From Sphaerulina vaccinii (taxonomy: Eukaryota; Ascomycota; Dothideomycetes; Mycosphaerellales; Mycosphaerellaceae): a stretch of DNA of 64,000 nucleotides. Both the position numbers and the translations under genes were made by a program. Of the stretch, positions 11,366 through 22,558 are shown in pieces. Positions within the stretch are counted from its first letter, which is position 1. Each line of letters starts with the position of its first letter. The stretch is taken from NCBI GenBank assembly GCA_022570795.1, contig JAKUDP010000004.1:1860001-1924000 (forward strand), in the 5' to 3' direction. The notes under the pieces were generated by a model that was not told the DNA's origin, did not search any database, and was given only the letters and a program-made list of their open reading frames with translations.

Positions 11366-11929
11366 ATGTACAGCTTGTACAATGCCTCACGAGGCACGCT
11401 GGTCCGCAGAAACACTGAGCAAGACCGCAAGCAGCGCAACTCTACCGACAGGCAGTCTGTACACCCGATGCTCGATGACACTGGAACTGATGAGCGACGA
11501 TACTACCGGAGTGCCGAGTTCCAGCAAGCGCTACTCGAACACCAATTGCAAAGGGACTTTCCACCTCAATCGCCAGTGGAAGCAGCAGGTGATGACAATC
11601 TGTCAAGGTACAGCTTGAAGAGGGGAAGCACTAGGGCATCTATGATGTCCTCGCGAACGTTCGCCATGCTGGATATGACACAGGAGGTGCCAGAAGATCG
11701 ACAACAGGAAGCTGGTGAAGCACGAGAAGAACTTGGTGGCGAACCAGAAATACCATCTTCACCTTACTCGGCTATCGTACCCATGGAGCACACAGTACCT
11801 TCGAGCAATGATTCCAATGCCAGTTCTGAGTCGGAGCCACAGAAACATCGCAAACATCGTTTACCTAGGATACATCTCAGCGGTACAGGTCCATTCATCA
11901 GCTTTGCAAGGAACAAGAGGTCCGATTGA
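11366..11929 (+). CDS. Hypothetical hydrophilic protein
   Basis: A single open frame of 187 residues starts with ATG in a good context (AAACCATG). The protein is hydrophilic and probably mostly disordered: an Arg/Gln/Asp-rich N-terminal half (NTEQDRKQRNSTDRQS), an acidic middle (EVPEDRQQEAGEAREELGGEPE), a Ser/Pro-rich part and a basic tail (EPQKHRKHRLPRIHLSGTG). No domain, signal peptide or membrane segment is recognised. Length, start context and codon usage make it likely to be a real gene; its function is unknown. Confidence 0.55.
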   Translation: MYSLYNASRGTLVRRNTEQDRKQRNSTDRQSVHPMLDDTGTDERRYYRSAEFQQALLEHQLQRDFPPQSPVEAAGDDNLSRYSLKRGSTRASMMSSRTFAMLDMTQEVPEDRQQEAGEAREELGGEPEIPSSPYSAIVPMEHTVPSSNDSNASSESEPQKHRKHRLPRIHLSGTGPFISFARNKRSD

Positions 11930-12054
11930 AGGTCGTGAAACATAAAACGCCTCTATATACATATAAGCAACAGACTCCGACAACTCCAGCAATGCAAGCG
12001 CACTCTTCAAACTCCAAGCTCCGACACACTACCCAATCCTTCCATCGAGGGACT

Positions 12055-12894
12055 CTACATCTCCTGGAAGTGTACCTTGAACAAGGACTTCAAGAAGGCC
12101 TCTGGGTCTGCTGCAGCATCTCTTTTTCCGAAAGAGAATTCGGAGTCATACGATTTGTTGGACAAGGACTTCCAGAAAGCCTCCGGGTCTGCTTCACGCT
12201 TGTCGACAGCGCGACGATGGAAGAGGTTGCTGTCGCCGCCATGGATCCAAGCGCCTAGTGATCCGAGTCCATCGCCATCAGAGCCGAATGCTCCCCACTT
12301 TGGATCTGCCTCTGCTTCTCTCCTGCCAAGCTGGATGTTCCACGGATTGAAGAACTTCCTGATGCTCGTGAATTGAGCCTCCGGATCAGCGTCTCTCTTC
12401 CCGAATGAGAACTCGGAATCATAGGGATTGTTGAACAATGACTTCCAGAAAACCTCTGGGTCTGCAGCGGCGTCTCTCTTTCCTAGCCACGTATCGCCAG
12501 GAAGTAAGTTCCTGATGTCCGAGAAGAAAGCCTCAGGATCTGCGTCTCTCTTGCCGAAGGAAAAGCCGGACTTATATGGGTTCTTAAACAAGGACTTCCA
12601 GAAGGCTTCTGGGTTGGCATCTCTCTTCCCGAACCATGCGAGGAGAGTTGTCCCAGCCAGTCTTACCGGCCAGAGGGTCGTCCCTCCAGCCATTTTCGTT
12701 GCCGTTGCATGGGGAGTTTTGACCAACCCAACAGATGCCTGACTGGCCCTGAGCTTCAGCATCACGAGCGGCGGTCTGCAAGAGAGTTTGTTAGTGTTGG
12801 AAGCAAGAATAAGAATGGTCAGATGACTTGCATTAGCGACTGACGCAGCGATGGCTGTGCCTGCGAGGAGGGTGATCAGTGCTGGGGAATGCAT
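12055..12894 (-). CDS. Secreted Kex2-processed repeat precursor (KEP type)
   Basis: The 279-codon frame opens with a signal peptide (MHSPALITLLAGTAIAAS) and contains at least six Kex2 dibasic sites, mostly FGKR or LGKR. Each site is followed by a DADPEA-like spacer that fits Ste13-type dipeptide trimming. Released peptides would be of the FWKSLF..NPY..FSFG type, about 17-20 residues, in variants. The part between the signal and the first KR looks poorly coding in this frame. Splicing with introns at 12840-12776 (branch CTAAC, end TTGCAG) and 12666-12609 (start GTAAGA) keeps phase and gives 238 residues. That model brings in a different frame with RDAEAQGQSG and the Cys loop CWVGQNSPC. It could be a pheromone-like or RiPP-type precursor. 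No UstY-type modifying gene is seen nearby. Confidence 0.7.
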   Translation of the reverse strand: MHSPALITLLAGTAIAASVANASHLTILILASNTNKLSCRPPLVMLKLRASQASVGLVKTPHATATKMAGGTTLWPVRLAGTTLLAWFGKRDANPEAFWKSLFKNPYKSGFSFGKRDADPEAFFSDIRNLLPGDTWLGKRDAAADPEVFWKSLFNNPYDSEFSFGKRDADPEAQFTSIRKFFNPWNIQLGRREAEADPKWGAFGSDGDGLGSLGAWIHGGDSNLFHRRAVDKREADPEAFWKSLSNKSYDSEFSFGKRDAAADPEAFLKSLFKVHFQEM

Positions 12895-13766
12895 TGTGGC
12901 TAAGATCGTTGCTTGGAAGATAGTCTGGGGCTGATAACAGGCGCTGATATTGGGGCTGATGCTGGTGCAGGTGCTGATGCGGATGCTGATGCTGATAGGA
13001 ATGCATCTAAAGCTGGCCCAGGAAGTCCTTTATGTATAAAGACATGCTCAGCCTAGGACAACATACTCGGAAAATCGCACGAGCAGGTGCTGGCTTCCGC
13101 TACATTCGAATACCACCGAGATCAACGACAAATCTGAATGGTATTGCATTCACAGCTTCGCATTCTCTGCGAAGTCTACAAGTCTGCCAAGTCTTCGTTT
13201 GGACAACCAGTCGCCTTGCATGACTCGGTGAAAGTGGAGGCGTAGTTCAGTCATTCATCCACTCTACTCTCTACCTAGGTAGTCGTCAATTGTTACCGGG
13301 GCTTTCGGTGTCTTCATCCTTGGCTGGTAAACATAGCCGACATAGTCCATATGGCAACTCATACCACAGACTGGGAGGCGGAAGCAGAGTGTACGTCTGC
13401 AACAATTTCGACCCAGGATGTTGATGAGGTGGAGTTGTGAGCAGAATTCCTGCAGCTTTCGAAGGATTGACTTGGTCTTGGCACAAATCTTTCGGACTTC
13501 TCTCCACAAACAACGCAACCAACATGAATCAACAAACAACTCAACTTCGACATCGTCACTGGAGCGAATTTGCAACAATTGGCTCAATACAGACACCGCA
13601 AGCACTTGTACATCAGAATCCATGGTCAGCACTGCAGCCGAAAGTCGCACGCCTTCGTGACTCACATCCAGTTGAAGTGTTGTTCACGTTGCTCCACATG
13701 AGCTGAACATACCTTAAGACCTCGAAGAAGTCGCAAGCAACGAACATACGACAACTCGACACCACA
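12895..13766. other. Intergenic region
   Basis: This holds the promoter of the repeat-precursor gene, the GCTGAT-rich repeat, and the upstream region of the methyltransferase gene. Short open frames at 13264-13706 overlap on both strands and show no recognisable protein. Confidence 0.4.
12931..12998. repeat. Imperfect GCTGAT hexamer repeat
   Basis: About ten imperfect GCTGAT/GCTGGT/GCGGAT units lie directly upstream of the repeat-precursor start codon at 12894, so in its promoter or 5' leader. Confidence 0.7.
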
Positions 13767-14471
13767 ATGGACGATCCCAAGCAGATTAACGAGCAAGCAT
13801 ACGATCACATTGCTGATTGGTATGTCAACAACAGCCTCCATCTCATCACAGAAGAATAACAAACTACAAGGTACCTAGAATGGGCCAACAGCCAAGAATC
13901 TCCTCGTCAAAGATACACAGAAAAAGTCCTTCAGAATGCTCCTTCCAAGCCACACATCCTCGAACTAGGCTGCGGACCCGGAGTTCCCATCACAAAAATG
14001 CTTCTCGAACGCGGCGCCTCAGTAATCGGCAACGACATTTCGACGAAACAGATCCAGATGGCTCAAGCTCGGTGCCCAACTGCAACCTTCATAGCAGGCG
14101 ACATGGCGAAGCTAGAATTCGAGCCCTCGACTTTCGATGGCATAACCTGCTTTTATGCTATCTTCCATCTCCCTCGCGAGGAGCAGAAGATTATGTTAGC
14201 AAAGATCTTGTCTTGGCTCAAACCGGGTGGTATGTTGGTGTTCAATACTGCGACCATTGACTCCGAGGAAATTCATGGCGAGATGATGGGTCATGGGATG
14301 TTCTGGAGTAGTTTCGATGTGAAAGGGAATAAGGCCATGGTGAGTGATGCTGGGTTTGAGGCTGTTGAGGCTGAGATTATTGAGGCTGGAGAGGGTAAGT
14401 TGGAGGAGGATGATCCGGATTATGGTGTGACTTTCTTGTGGGTTTCAGCTAGGAAGAAGGCTGCGACGTGA
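13767..14471 (+). CDS. Class I SAM-dependent methyltransferase
   Basis: Exons 13767-13819 and 13871-14471 join over a 51-nt intron (GTATGT...CTACAAG, TG|G giving Trp) into 217 residues. The N-terminus has the QAYDHIADWY helix common in this family. Motif I is ILELGCGPGVPI at about residue 50, followed by the acidic end of beta-2 (VIGNDIS) that should bind the SAM ribose. GDMAKLEF, FDGITCFYAIFHLP and a post-motif III LKPGGMLVFNT follow. This is a standard Methyltransf_11/25-type fold and probably cytosolic. Family members act on small molecules as well as proteins; nothing here fixes the substrate. Confidence 0.88.
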
Positions 14472-14599
14472 GTGAGCAGAGTACTGGGAGAGATGGCGGA
14501 AGGTTGTAGGTGTGCTCAATGGACTTCTGGCATTGAGTTGGTATCATGGCATCTGAGTATACATCCTCTCATCATCTCATTATAGCGGCTCAAGAGTCC

Positions 14600-14888
14600 C
14601 TACTTTGTGGCACCACCTGGAACGTTCTTGTTGATTTGTCCATCGGCGAGCTTGTTGATCTTGTCGTCGTACTTGTCGCCCATTCCGAGACGGTCGGTGG
14701 CGTTGTCGATTTCTAGCATTCAGGTCAGTTCTGTGTTCGTTGAGGTAGACTGGCAACAACGTACGAGTGTGGCCTTGTCCGCTAATGCCCTTCTCAATGC
14801 TAGACTGGCCGCCGGCAGCGCCTCCAGTGTTGCCGGAGCCGGAGCTCTTCGACATAGCCTCCTTTGCCTTGTTGAGTAGTCCTGACAT
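14600..14888 (-). CDS. Small hydrophilic protein, stress-type composition
   Basis: Two exons, 14888-14765 and 14712-14600, join in phase over a 52-nt intron (GTACGT...GCTAG) and give 78 residues. The protein starts MSGLLNKAKEAMSK, has a Gly/Ser-rich middle (SGSGNTGGAAGGQSS) and ends IDNATDRLGMGDKYDDKINKLADGQ plus a short tail. It has no Cys, no signal and high polarity, like small disordered stress or conidial proteins of ascomycetes. The exact family is not recognised. The repeated KYDDKINKLA-type helix suggests a short amphipathic segment. Confidence 0.75.
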
Positions 14889-15818
14889 TGTTATTGTTGT
14901 TTGAGAAGAAGTGTTTTGGTGATGTAGAGTTCTTTGCTTAGACTTCGACTTCGAGCTCCGTTGTGCTGTCGAGCATATATATCTACATCAACATCCCACA
15001 ATCGTCATACTACATAGCTCACCTTGCACGACTCGACCTTCCTATCTCTAGTGCCAACTATTGCCATGTCTCTACCAAGTTCAAGCTCGAAGATTTCTGG
15101 TACCTGGTTTGAGAGTTCTCGAGAAGATTGGCCTAGACCACTCATTTGTGCTGCGAACTCTCAGGCACGACATGCATTGGTTGAACATGACGATGGCTTG
15201 ATCCACATTGTTGCAGCTCGATTGGCGAGCTGAGGGCTGATCAGCTCACAGCTGTGAGAGCTCCATCAGTTGCCGAAGTGGCGGGACCACTTCTGTGATA
15301 TCGAAGCTGTCTCTTGACACTGTCGGGGAGGCCGATACCAGGCTGATGGCAAGAAGGGCCTCGAACAGTTGTGTTGATGGCGGAGTGGATGTTGGTGAAA
15401 GTGGTGCACAGTGAAGATCTCTCACCAAGAGGTCGTCTGACCGAGATCGGAGCTGCTGTGCTGCTGTGCCAGAACGACCTTCACGCGTTTCAGTCTTCTC
15501 TTCTACAACCACAGACACGTGCAACCCCAGCCAACACGTTGCTCTACATTCGGAAGAACTGATCTAGCACTCATGGCAATATCCTCAATGGCATGGGACT
15601 CATCAAGTCTCAGCTGCGACCTATATGGAGTGACAATTGAACAGGCTTGAACTTGAGAATTGTTTCGTTAAAAAGAGTATGTACAATTACGCCTGAAGAC
15701 CACTGACTCCAGACCAGACACAAGGAGAATGCGTGACAGCGTAGGCTTTTATCGACATAGGAGATGGCACCTGTCAAGGTGTAGTGCACCCACTTTGCGC
15801 CTCAAACCACGACCCGAC
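14889..15818. other. Intergenic region
   Basis: This lies upstream of the small hydrophilic gene and downstream of the large NACHT-TPR gene. Only short frames (up to 92 codons, minus 15524-15246) are present and none is recognisable. Confidence 0.4.
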
Positions 15819-18800
15819 CTACGCCGATATGATCTCCCATTCACGGTTGCCCTGGAAGGCACCCTCGTTGCTCTCAGCCTTGCCTGAGCCGAAGCCCTTG
15901 GCCTGCCACTTCTCGACGCCCTCGACACCCTTCAGCTCAGTGGCGAAAGTGCGGAAGAGCTGAGCATTGAGACTCTCGTAATGCTTGTAGTCCTTTGGCC
16001 AGCTGCCGAAACGCTGGTATGCCAGCTTCAACAGACGCAGGTGCCACTTGATGAGCTGTCCACGCTGAGAAGCGTTGAAGCCAGTGCCTTCACCATTCTT
16101 GTGTTGTCCATTGGAGTCGTGATGGATGCCATGCTCAGCCAGGATCTGGGCAGCACTGTCATCATCATCCTCGTCTCCATCCACATCGCCACCAGTTGCA
16201 TCAGAGTGCAACCAGCGCAGGATATCCTCGTGTATAACGATGGCTTTCCTGAAGTGGTCTGCAGCCAACCCTGCTGCAGACTTGTCACCTGCACCCGCCT
16301 CTTTCTGGTAGTTCTGGCCGATGGATGTGTATAGCTCAGCCAACAGACCGTATGCTTCGAGGGTGGCTTGGTGCTTGACACCATTGACGCGACGGAGGTT
16401 GTAGGCGATGTCTTCGGCGAGGCGGAGGGCTTTGATCTGGCGACCGGCGAGGTAGCGAGCGCAAATGAGACGGCGGCCGAGGAGGAGGAGCACTTCTGGA
16501 GCCCACTTCTTTTGAGCTTCGCGAGTGGTCCACAGTTCTGTGAGCAGCATCTAAAAGATTTGTCAGTACAAGCAAGAGGGCTGTATGGGGAATGATACTC
16601 ACCTCCAAGGTGTCGTAATCTTGCTGCTCGCCCAGAAGAGCAATGAGCTCGTTCAGTTCCTTCAGTGGCACCTGAGCGAAGTTGATCTTCTCCTCGCGGC
16701 AGATGGCAATGATGTCCTTGACGATCTTGTTGGACAATTGCAGCATCTTCTTGCGAAGCTCTGGATCTGGGCACTTGTTCTCTCCGCGACCATCGAGGTA
16801 CGAAGCCAGCTCGAAGCCACGAGAGATGCCCTTCGGTCCTCGGTAGCCCTTGCGGTGCTGGGCGTACATGAAGGTCATCTTTGCGATATCGTGTGCGTCG
16901 GCAAACTTGTTGGTGTCTACCAGTCTCTTGAGAGTGCCATTGGAGGCCAGGATGACAGCACGCACAAAGTCGTTGCACCTGCGGTTGGCGATGTGCTCGA
17001 GAATGCCAACGATGAAGTGTCGTGGAGAGTCCTTGCTCAGAAGCTGGACGCTGGACGCCTCACGTTGCTCGAAGATCTGCACGCACTCGTGGTCAACAGC
17101 GCCGATAAGACCTGTGCGGTTCGCACTACGAAGCAAGTGTCGAAGAGGCGCAGCAGCAAGGAGAAGCTTGTCCAGAGGTGCCTTGTTCTTCACCAAGCCC
17201 TTGAAGTTGCCGTACATGAACGCTTCCGCAGTCAGGGTGGCCATGATCTCCGAAAGTGTGAGAGCCAGGTCCTTACGCAGGTGGTACTCCATTGTAGCGA
17301 GGAAGGAGAGCGATGCATGAGAGGCCTCAATGACGCTAAAAGACGAGCTCGATCGCTTCTCACGCACCACCAGCTGGTAGTGCATCTCTTCGACCATCTG
17401 TGTGCACTGCTGGATCAAGCTGGCAGCCTGGTAGGTCTGGATAAGAGATACGGCAGACTCGTACATGCGCTCTGAGGATGTCTCCTGCTGGCAGATGGTG
17501 ATAACAGCGGTATTCAGCTCCTGGACAGCCTTATCGGTCTTCTGCTGGCGCACATAGAGCAAAGACAGCTCACGCAGGCTGCTCAAAGTCTCCTGGTGCG
17601 AGTACGTGTACTTGCTCTTGTTCTCCGAGAATTGGCTCTCATAGACGGAGACCGCCTTGGAGACCGTCTCAGAGCTAGCAGAGGAGGACGACGAGGAGTG
17701 GAAGATGCGCTTCTTGTACAGAGTTGTCAAGCTCTGGCGCAGCTCCGACATCTCGAAGTGGCTGGATGAAGACACCTCCTTCGACGAGGATGCACTCCTC
17801 GAAGCCTCTTCGTACAGGGCGATGGATTCCTCCATATGCGACTCACTCTGCTGCGTGACACGCGCAAGCGCAACAGTCGCTTCTATGGCGATCATGGAGG
17901 TAGCACCGAAGACAGTCTTGGTGGTCTCCCGGTATTGCTTAGTGACCTGGAGCAGAACCTCGTAATCGGCCTTCGTCTCCTCGAGACACTGGTAGTATCG
18001 CTCGTACAGAGTAGAGACGAATTTGGTCTCGGAGAAGAACTTGAAATCCTTGTGCTTCTGCACGAAAGTGTTCCAGATGATGGCGTACGTGGCAACCGCA
18101 TCGCTGTATCTGCGCTCCTCCCAGTACGACTCGGCAACGATGATAATGGCATCCATCGCACGAACGTGCACAGTGGTGGAATCCTTGTTCAGGACTGTGA
18201 CGATTTGCTGGTAGTATTCAATCCAGTATGGGTGCGAGCGTGCATGGGCCCTGCATCTCGCTCCGAGCTCGTAGAGGATGGTGATAGTCGTCTCATGGCT
18301 TGGACCAAGAGTTCGGCGATAGACTGCGAGAAGCTCTTGATACACTGCAATGATCTTGCTGGAGTGGCCACGCTTCTGGTAGAAGGCGGTGATCAGTGTC
18401 TTAGCCTTCTCCAGCAAGACTGTGTCCTTCGTGGTAGTGAGCGATGCTCGGAAGAGGCGGACGTAGATGTCCTCGGCCTTCTCGAAGCGGCGCTGTAGAA
18501 GGTACACTTCCGCGAGGCGCTCAACAAGCTCGATGGATTCCTTGTGGAACGACGATGCGATGGTTACTTCGTGCACCGACTTCGACAAGAATGAGCTCCA
18601 TGTGCGCTCCAGAGTCGACTGGATAACTGAGATGGCCTGAGTGTATTGCTTCTCCTCGATGTACCTCGCGGTCAGAGTCTTCGCCAGCGTAAGAGTAGAG
18701 GTCTCGACAGACTTGCTCTTGTTGCTGATCAACACCTGGAACATCTCGTGCTGCTCGTGGCTGGAGATGGAAGAGGTGCTCTTGGTATCCTTGGTGGCCT

Positions 18801-21800
18801 GTGTGAGAGCTTGGTTGCTGATCACAGTCATCTCCTCCTCAATCTCGGTGAACGATCTGGACTCCTCGCTGCGCTCCTTTCGTACATTCTTGAAGTAGTA
18901 CGAAGCGTGCTTGTAGATTGCCAAGGCAGCAGAGTACTCTCCAACGCTCTTCAGGAAGCGTGCGCTTTCAGTGAGTCTATTCACGATCTTCTCGGAGTAG
19001 GAGAGCTCATGATGCTCGTATTCTCTCCAGATCGAAGTTGTCAAGCTCTTGGCTTCAGTTGTGCGCTTTTGCGTCTGAAGGAATTGCGAGTACTTCTGGA
19101 CGACTTGGATCTTCTTCTCGTGCCACTCGACAGAGAGCGATGTGCGGCAAGTCTCCGAGAGACGCTGCCAAAGCTCAACATACCTCAGCTCAGCTTGGTG
19201 GAATTCTTGGTGTGCAATCAACTCCTCGATCTCGCGCAGGATGATATCGGCGTGGCCAACATCGATGACGGTGACGGCCTCCTCATCCTTCTCGTCGTCG
19301 ATGAAGATACCGCCCTCGTACTCTCCGAGATCTTGGCCATGCTTGTGCTTGCCAAACTTGACGACGAACCGCTCGTCAACGCCACGAGTCGTACCTCCAG
19401 TGGATCCATTGCTGTCACCGGAGTGGCCATGAATGATCTTGAGGATCTCGCGCGCGTGCTCTTCCTCGCTGATAGCGATGTAGAGCTCAACAAGGCGCTC
19501 GCGAGTTCGGATGACGACCTCAGAGTGCATGCCAAACTGGCGCTCGTAGGCTGAAATCAGCAAAATGAAAGTCTGCTCACGGCGAGTGATGATCTCTGTC
19601 CTGGTAGTCGAGGTGTACGAGTCCGTGATACGGATGTAGCGCACTGCAGACTCTACGACGACAGGGTGCGAAACACTCAAGATCGAGCGGCCGATAGAGC
19701 AGACTGGGTAGTACAGTTGGCCAGCCTTGGTCCAGTCTTCCAGTACTTCCCAGTAGCAGGCAGTGTTGATGTAACTCTGCAAGACAGCTGGATGCTTCTC
19801 AGTCAGAATCTTGATACGAACACGGCGGACCATGTCGTGCACTTCCACCTCTTGTGCACCTGGGAATTGATCGTCCCAGACCAGCCACTCAAGGATTGCC
19901 ATAGTGGTCGACTCCGGGAAGACCTTGGTCAGCTCCTGAGTGATCTTAGGCTCAGTTGGCTTTCCTTGCGTCGACACGCCAGCTTGCTGGAGATGCCATG
20001 GGTAGTAACGAATGACATACTCGAGCAGTGGGTGACGGCTGAAGTTGTGCTCGACCACAGTTCGGTCGGTATCATCAAGCGTTGGCTCGCCCTTCTCAGT
20101 CAAGGAGAGCTTGGCATATGCCAGGATGCGCAGAAGCAGATCCAGCTGCTGGTCCTTGACCGGAAGCGTGATCTTGCCGTTCTTGAAGAGATTGCGTGTC
20201 GCTGTCTGCACTGAAGCGTGTCTTGGTCGAATGATGTCCTCCTGGACATCGAGCAGAGGTGCCAGAGTTGCCACGATAGCGTGGATGTCTGGCCTGCGCT
20301 CAGATCTGCTGGCATTCTGCACGTTGATGGCATACAAGCTCTCAACTTCGTCCCAAGTAAGAGGACGAGCTGCGTTCACGAGGAATGACAGCAGTAGCTT
20401 GGCATCCTCGGAGGGCTGAAGTCGCATAAGCAGCTCGTATGTGAGCTCTTCGACTGTCTTCCTGTTCTTCGGGCTCAGCTTCTGAACAGCGTTGTCGAGA
20501 TCTTGAGGTGACTTCTCGAGCCGCAGAACCTCAGAAGTCAGCTCCGCCCAGAGGAAGTTTCCATCTGCAGCAGCGATCATGTATTCTGTGACAGACTCCT
20601 GTTCGCGTCCAGTCTTCGCTCTGAAGTGCGCAGACTTAATCAAGGTCTTAATAACGACCTCATGGATGTCGCCCTTGGTGTCAGTCTCGGTAATGCCGCG
20701 ACTCGTTCCATGCGCGCCAGTTGGCAGCTTGAGATCTTGTGCCATCGCGATAAGCTGGACACCACTGCCTTGCTCCACAGCATGGACAAGTCTCTGGAGA
20801 AGTGCTTGGCCTGCAGCTTGGCCACCAATGATCTCGTCAACACCTTCAACGATGAGCACAAGATCTGGAGCATTCTGCAGTGGGCTGCGAAGGACATTCT
20901 CAAGAGCTTCCCAAAGCAAATCCTCATACTTGTGAGGGTCTGCGGTATAGCGTGCTCGCTCGTAAGCAGCCACCACAGCTTGATACAGACGGACATTACC
21001 GACGCGGATGTTGTAGATCTGGTGAAGCAAAGCCTTGACGACACTCAAACTGGTTGCTTGCGATGGCACTGCTCCGACAGAGCAGAACGCGGTCGTGTAA
21101 GCCTTGCGCGCAACTGGACGCTGTAGGCGCTCTGCCAAAGCTGCAGACAATGTGGTCTTGCCACTGCCAGATGGACCGTTCACCAAAAGCGTAGAATCTG
21201 AGGACTTGACGAATGTCGACAAATCATCCATAAACCACACTCCGGTGAACTCGGCAAGATCGTTCGCGATCAGGGTGTGATCCTGAGCAAGAGTGGCGAG
21301 CACGCGGTCCTGAGGTGCCAGCCAACGACTTAATGTGTCAACCTCGACACTGTCGTCCAGTGTTCCCTCTGACGCGATCTGCTCTTTCCAGATCGCCTTT
21401 GTGATGGCCTCGCGGCGCTCGCGGAATGTAGTGATGGTCTCGCCAAAGACCTCATACATGTCCAGACTTGCTGACTGGCCCTCGCTGCCATGTACAGTGC
21501 GGTAGAACCTGACTGCGACATCGACAACGAGAGTCAAGAGGTCGGTGTACATCAAGCATCTGCAAAGGTAAGTCAGCGTATAGTTTGGCGTAAGGTACGT
21601 GGAGCTGCTTACAGCTGCTGATATACGTCGCTCGAGAGCTTGAGCACCTCTGAGCGAGAGAGGAGTGCTGACACCGCAGATGAACATCGGTACATGAAAC
21701 CGAAGGCACTGTCGAGTGCAAGACTGTTGGAGTGTCCAAGCTACATGCTGTCAGTGTAGCTCAATTTATGAAGTTCGCGGAATTACTGACCTCGAGTAGG

Positions 21801-22558
21801 AGTCTAATGTGCCCATAACCCAGATGCGCAGCATGTTCAGTCTCCGAAGCATGCGCTTTCAAGCCAGTCTCAAAGCCATGCAGCCTTTCGGCAAAGTACA
21901 AAGCTCGAATGAGTACAGTGTCCCACCTGGAACCCTTGTGTGGCAGAGTCTGCAGTCTTTCGGAGCGGATCCACTCAACAAGGTGAATAAAAGAAACATT
22001 ATCGGCTGTCTCGCTGATGCCAGCACCAAGCTCTGAGGCACTCTTTCGCTTCAGTGTATATGCAGTATCTCGAACAATGGAAGACTTCTGTTGTTGTCCA
22101 CCAATGAACGAGCTGCGAAGAGCAGAGTAGCTGGAAGTCATTCTGGTGCTACCTCTGGTTGATCCTCCGAAATGAATCGATGGCGAGCTTGGAGGTGAGA
22201 AGTAACCAGAATTGCTGAGGCCGTTAGTGCCGTTTGTCGCTGCAGGCTTTTGAGGTGTAGAGGAGGCCGTGATAGAAGTAGGACGCTGCATATTCGTATC
22301 GACAGATTCTGTTGTCGATTGCTGTACAGTTGATGGTGGTACAGATGGTTGTGTAGCAGCCGGTTTCGTTAACGGCTGTGAAGGTGATATAAGTTTTGCT
22401 TCGTGAGTTGCTGGAAAGGATGAAGAAGACTTTTGTTGAGGGAATCGAGCTGGCTGCGAACGTGTAGCAGTAGTATCGATCTGACTACTGACGCAACAAC
22501 AGAACTTTTGCTTGATCTTTTCCCAAAAGGTAGTAGTAGAAGGTCCCAGTGTTGTCAT
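15819..22558 (-). CDS. Giant P-loop NTPase (NACHT/AAA-like) with TPR repeats, NLR-like
   Basis: Four exons (22558-21791, 21740-21613, 21559-16603, 16550-15819) join in phase and give 2194 residues. The N-terminus has a Cys cluster (KQKFCCCVSS, possible lipidation), then a Ser/Thr/Pro-rich disordered stretch to about residue 150. A helical region follows, then an NTPase module: Walker A GPSGSGKTT at about 427-435 and a Walker B-like LVLIVEGVDEI about 110 residues later. A winged-helix-like FLVNAARPLTWDEVESLY comes next. The remaining ~1500 residues are helical pairs with TPR/kinesin-light-chain character (repeated YxxALxIY- and ERLVELYxxxxRFEKAE-type units). This NTPase-plus-superstructure order matches STAND/NLR proteins, so a signalling or scaffold role is inferred. 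No effector domain is identified. Confidence 0.85.

Noticed and set aside
16585..21126. Long plus-strand open frames (up to 302 codons) across the large minus-strand gene
   Set aside because: They are antisense shadows of the NACHT-TPR coding exon; the minus frame has Walker motifs and correct splice junctions.
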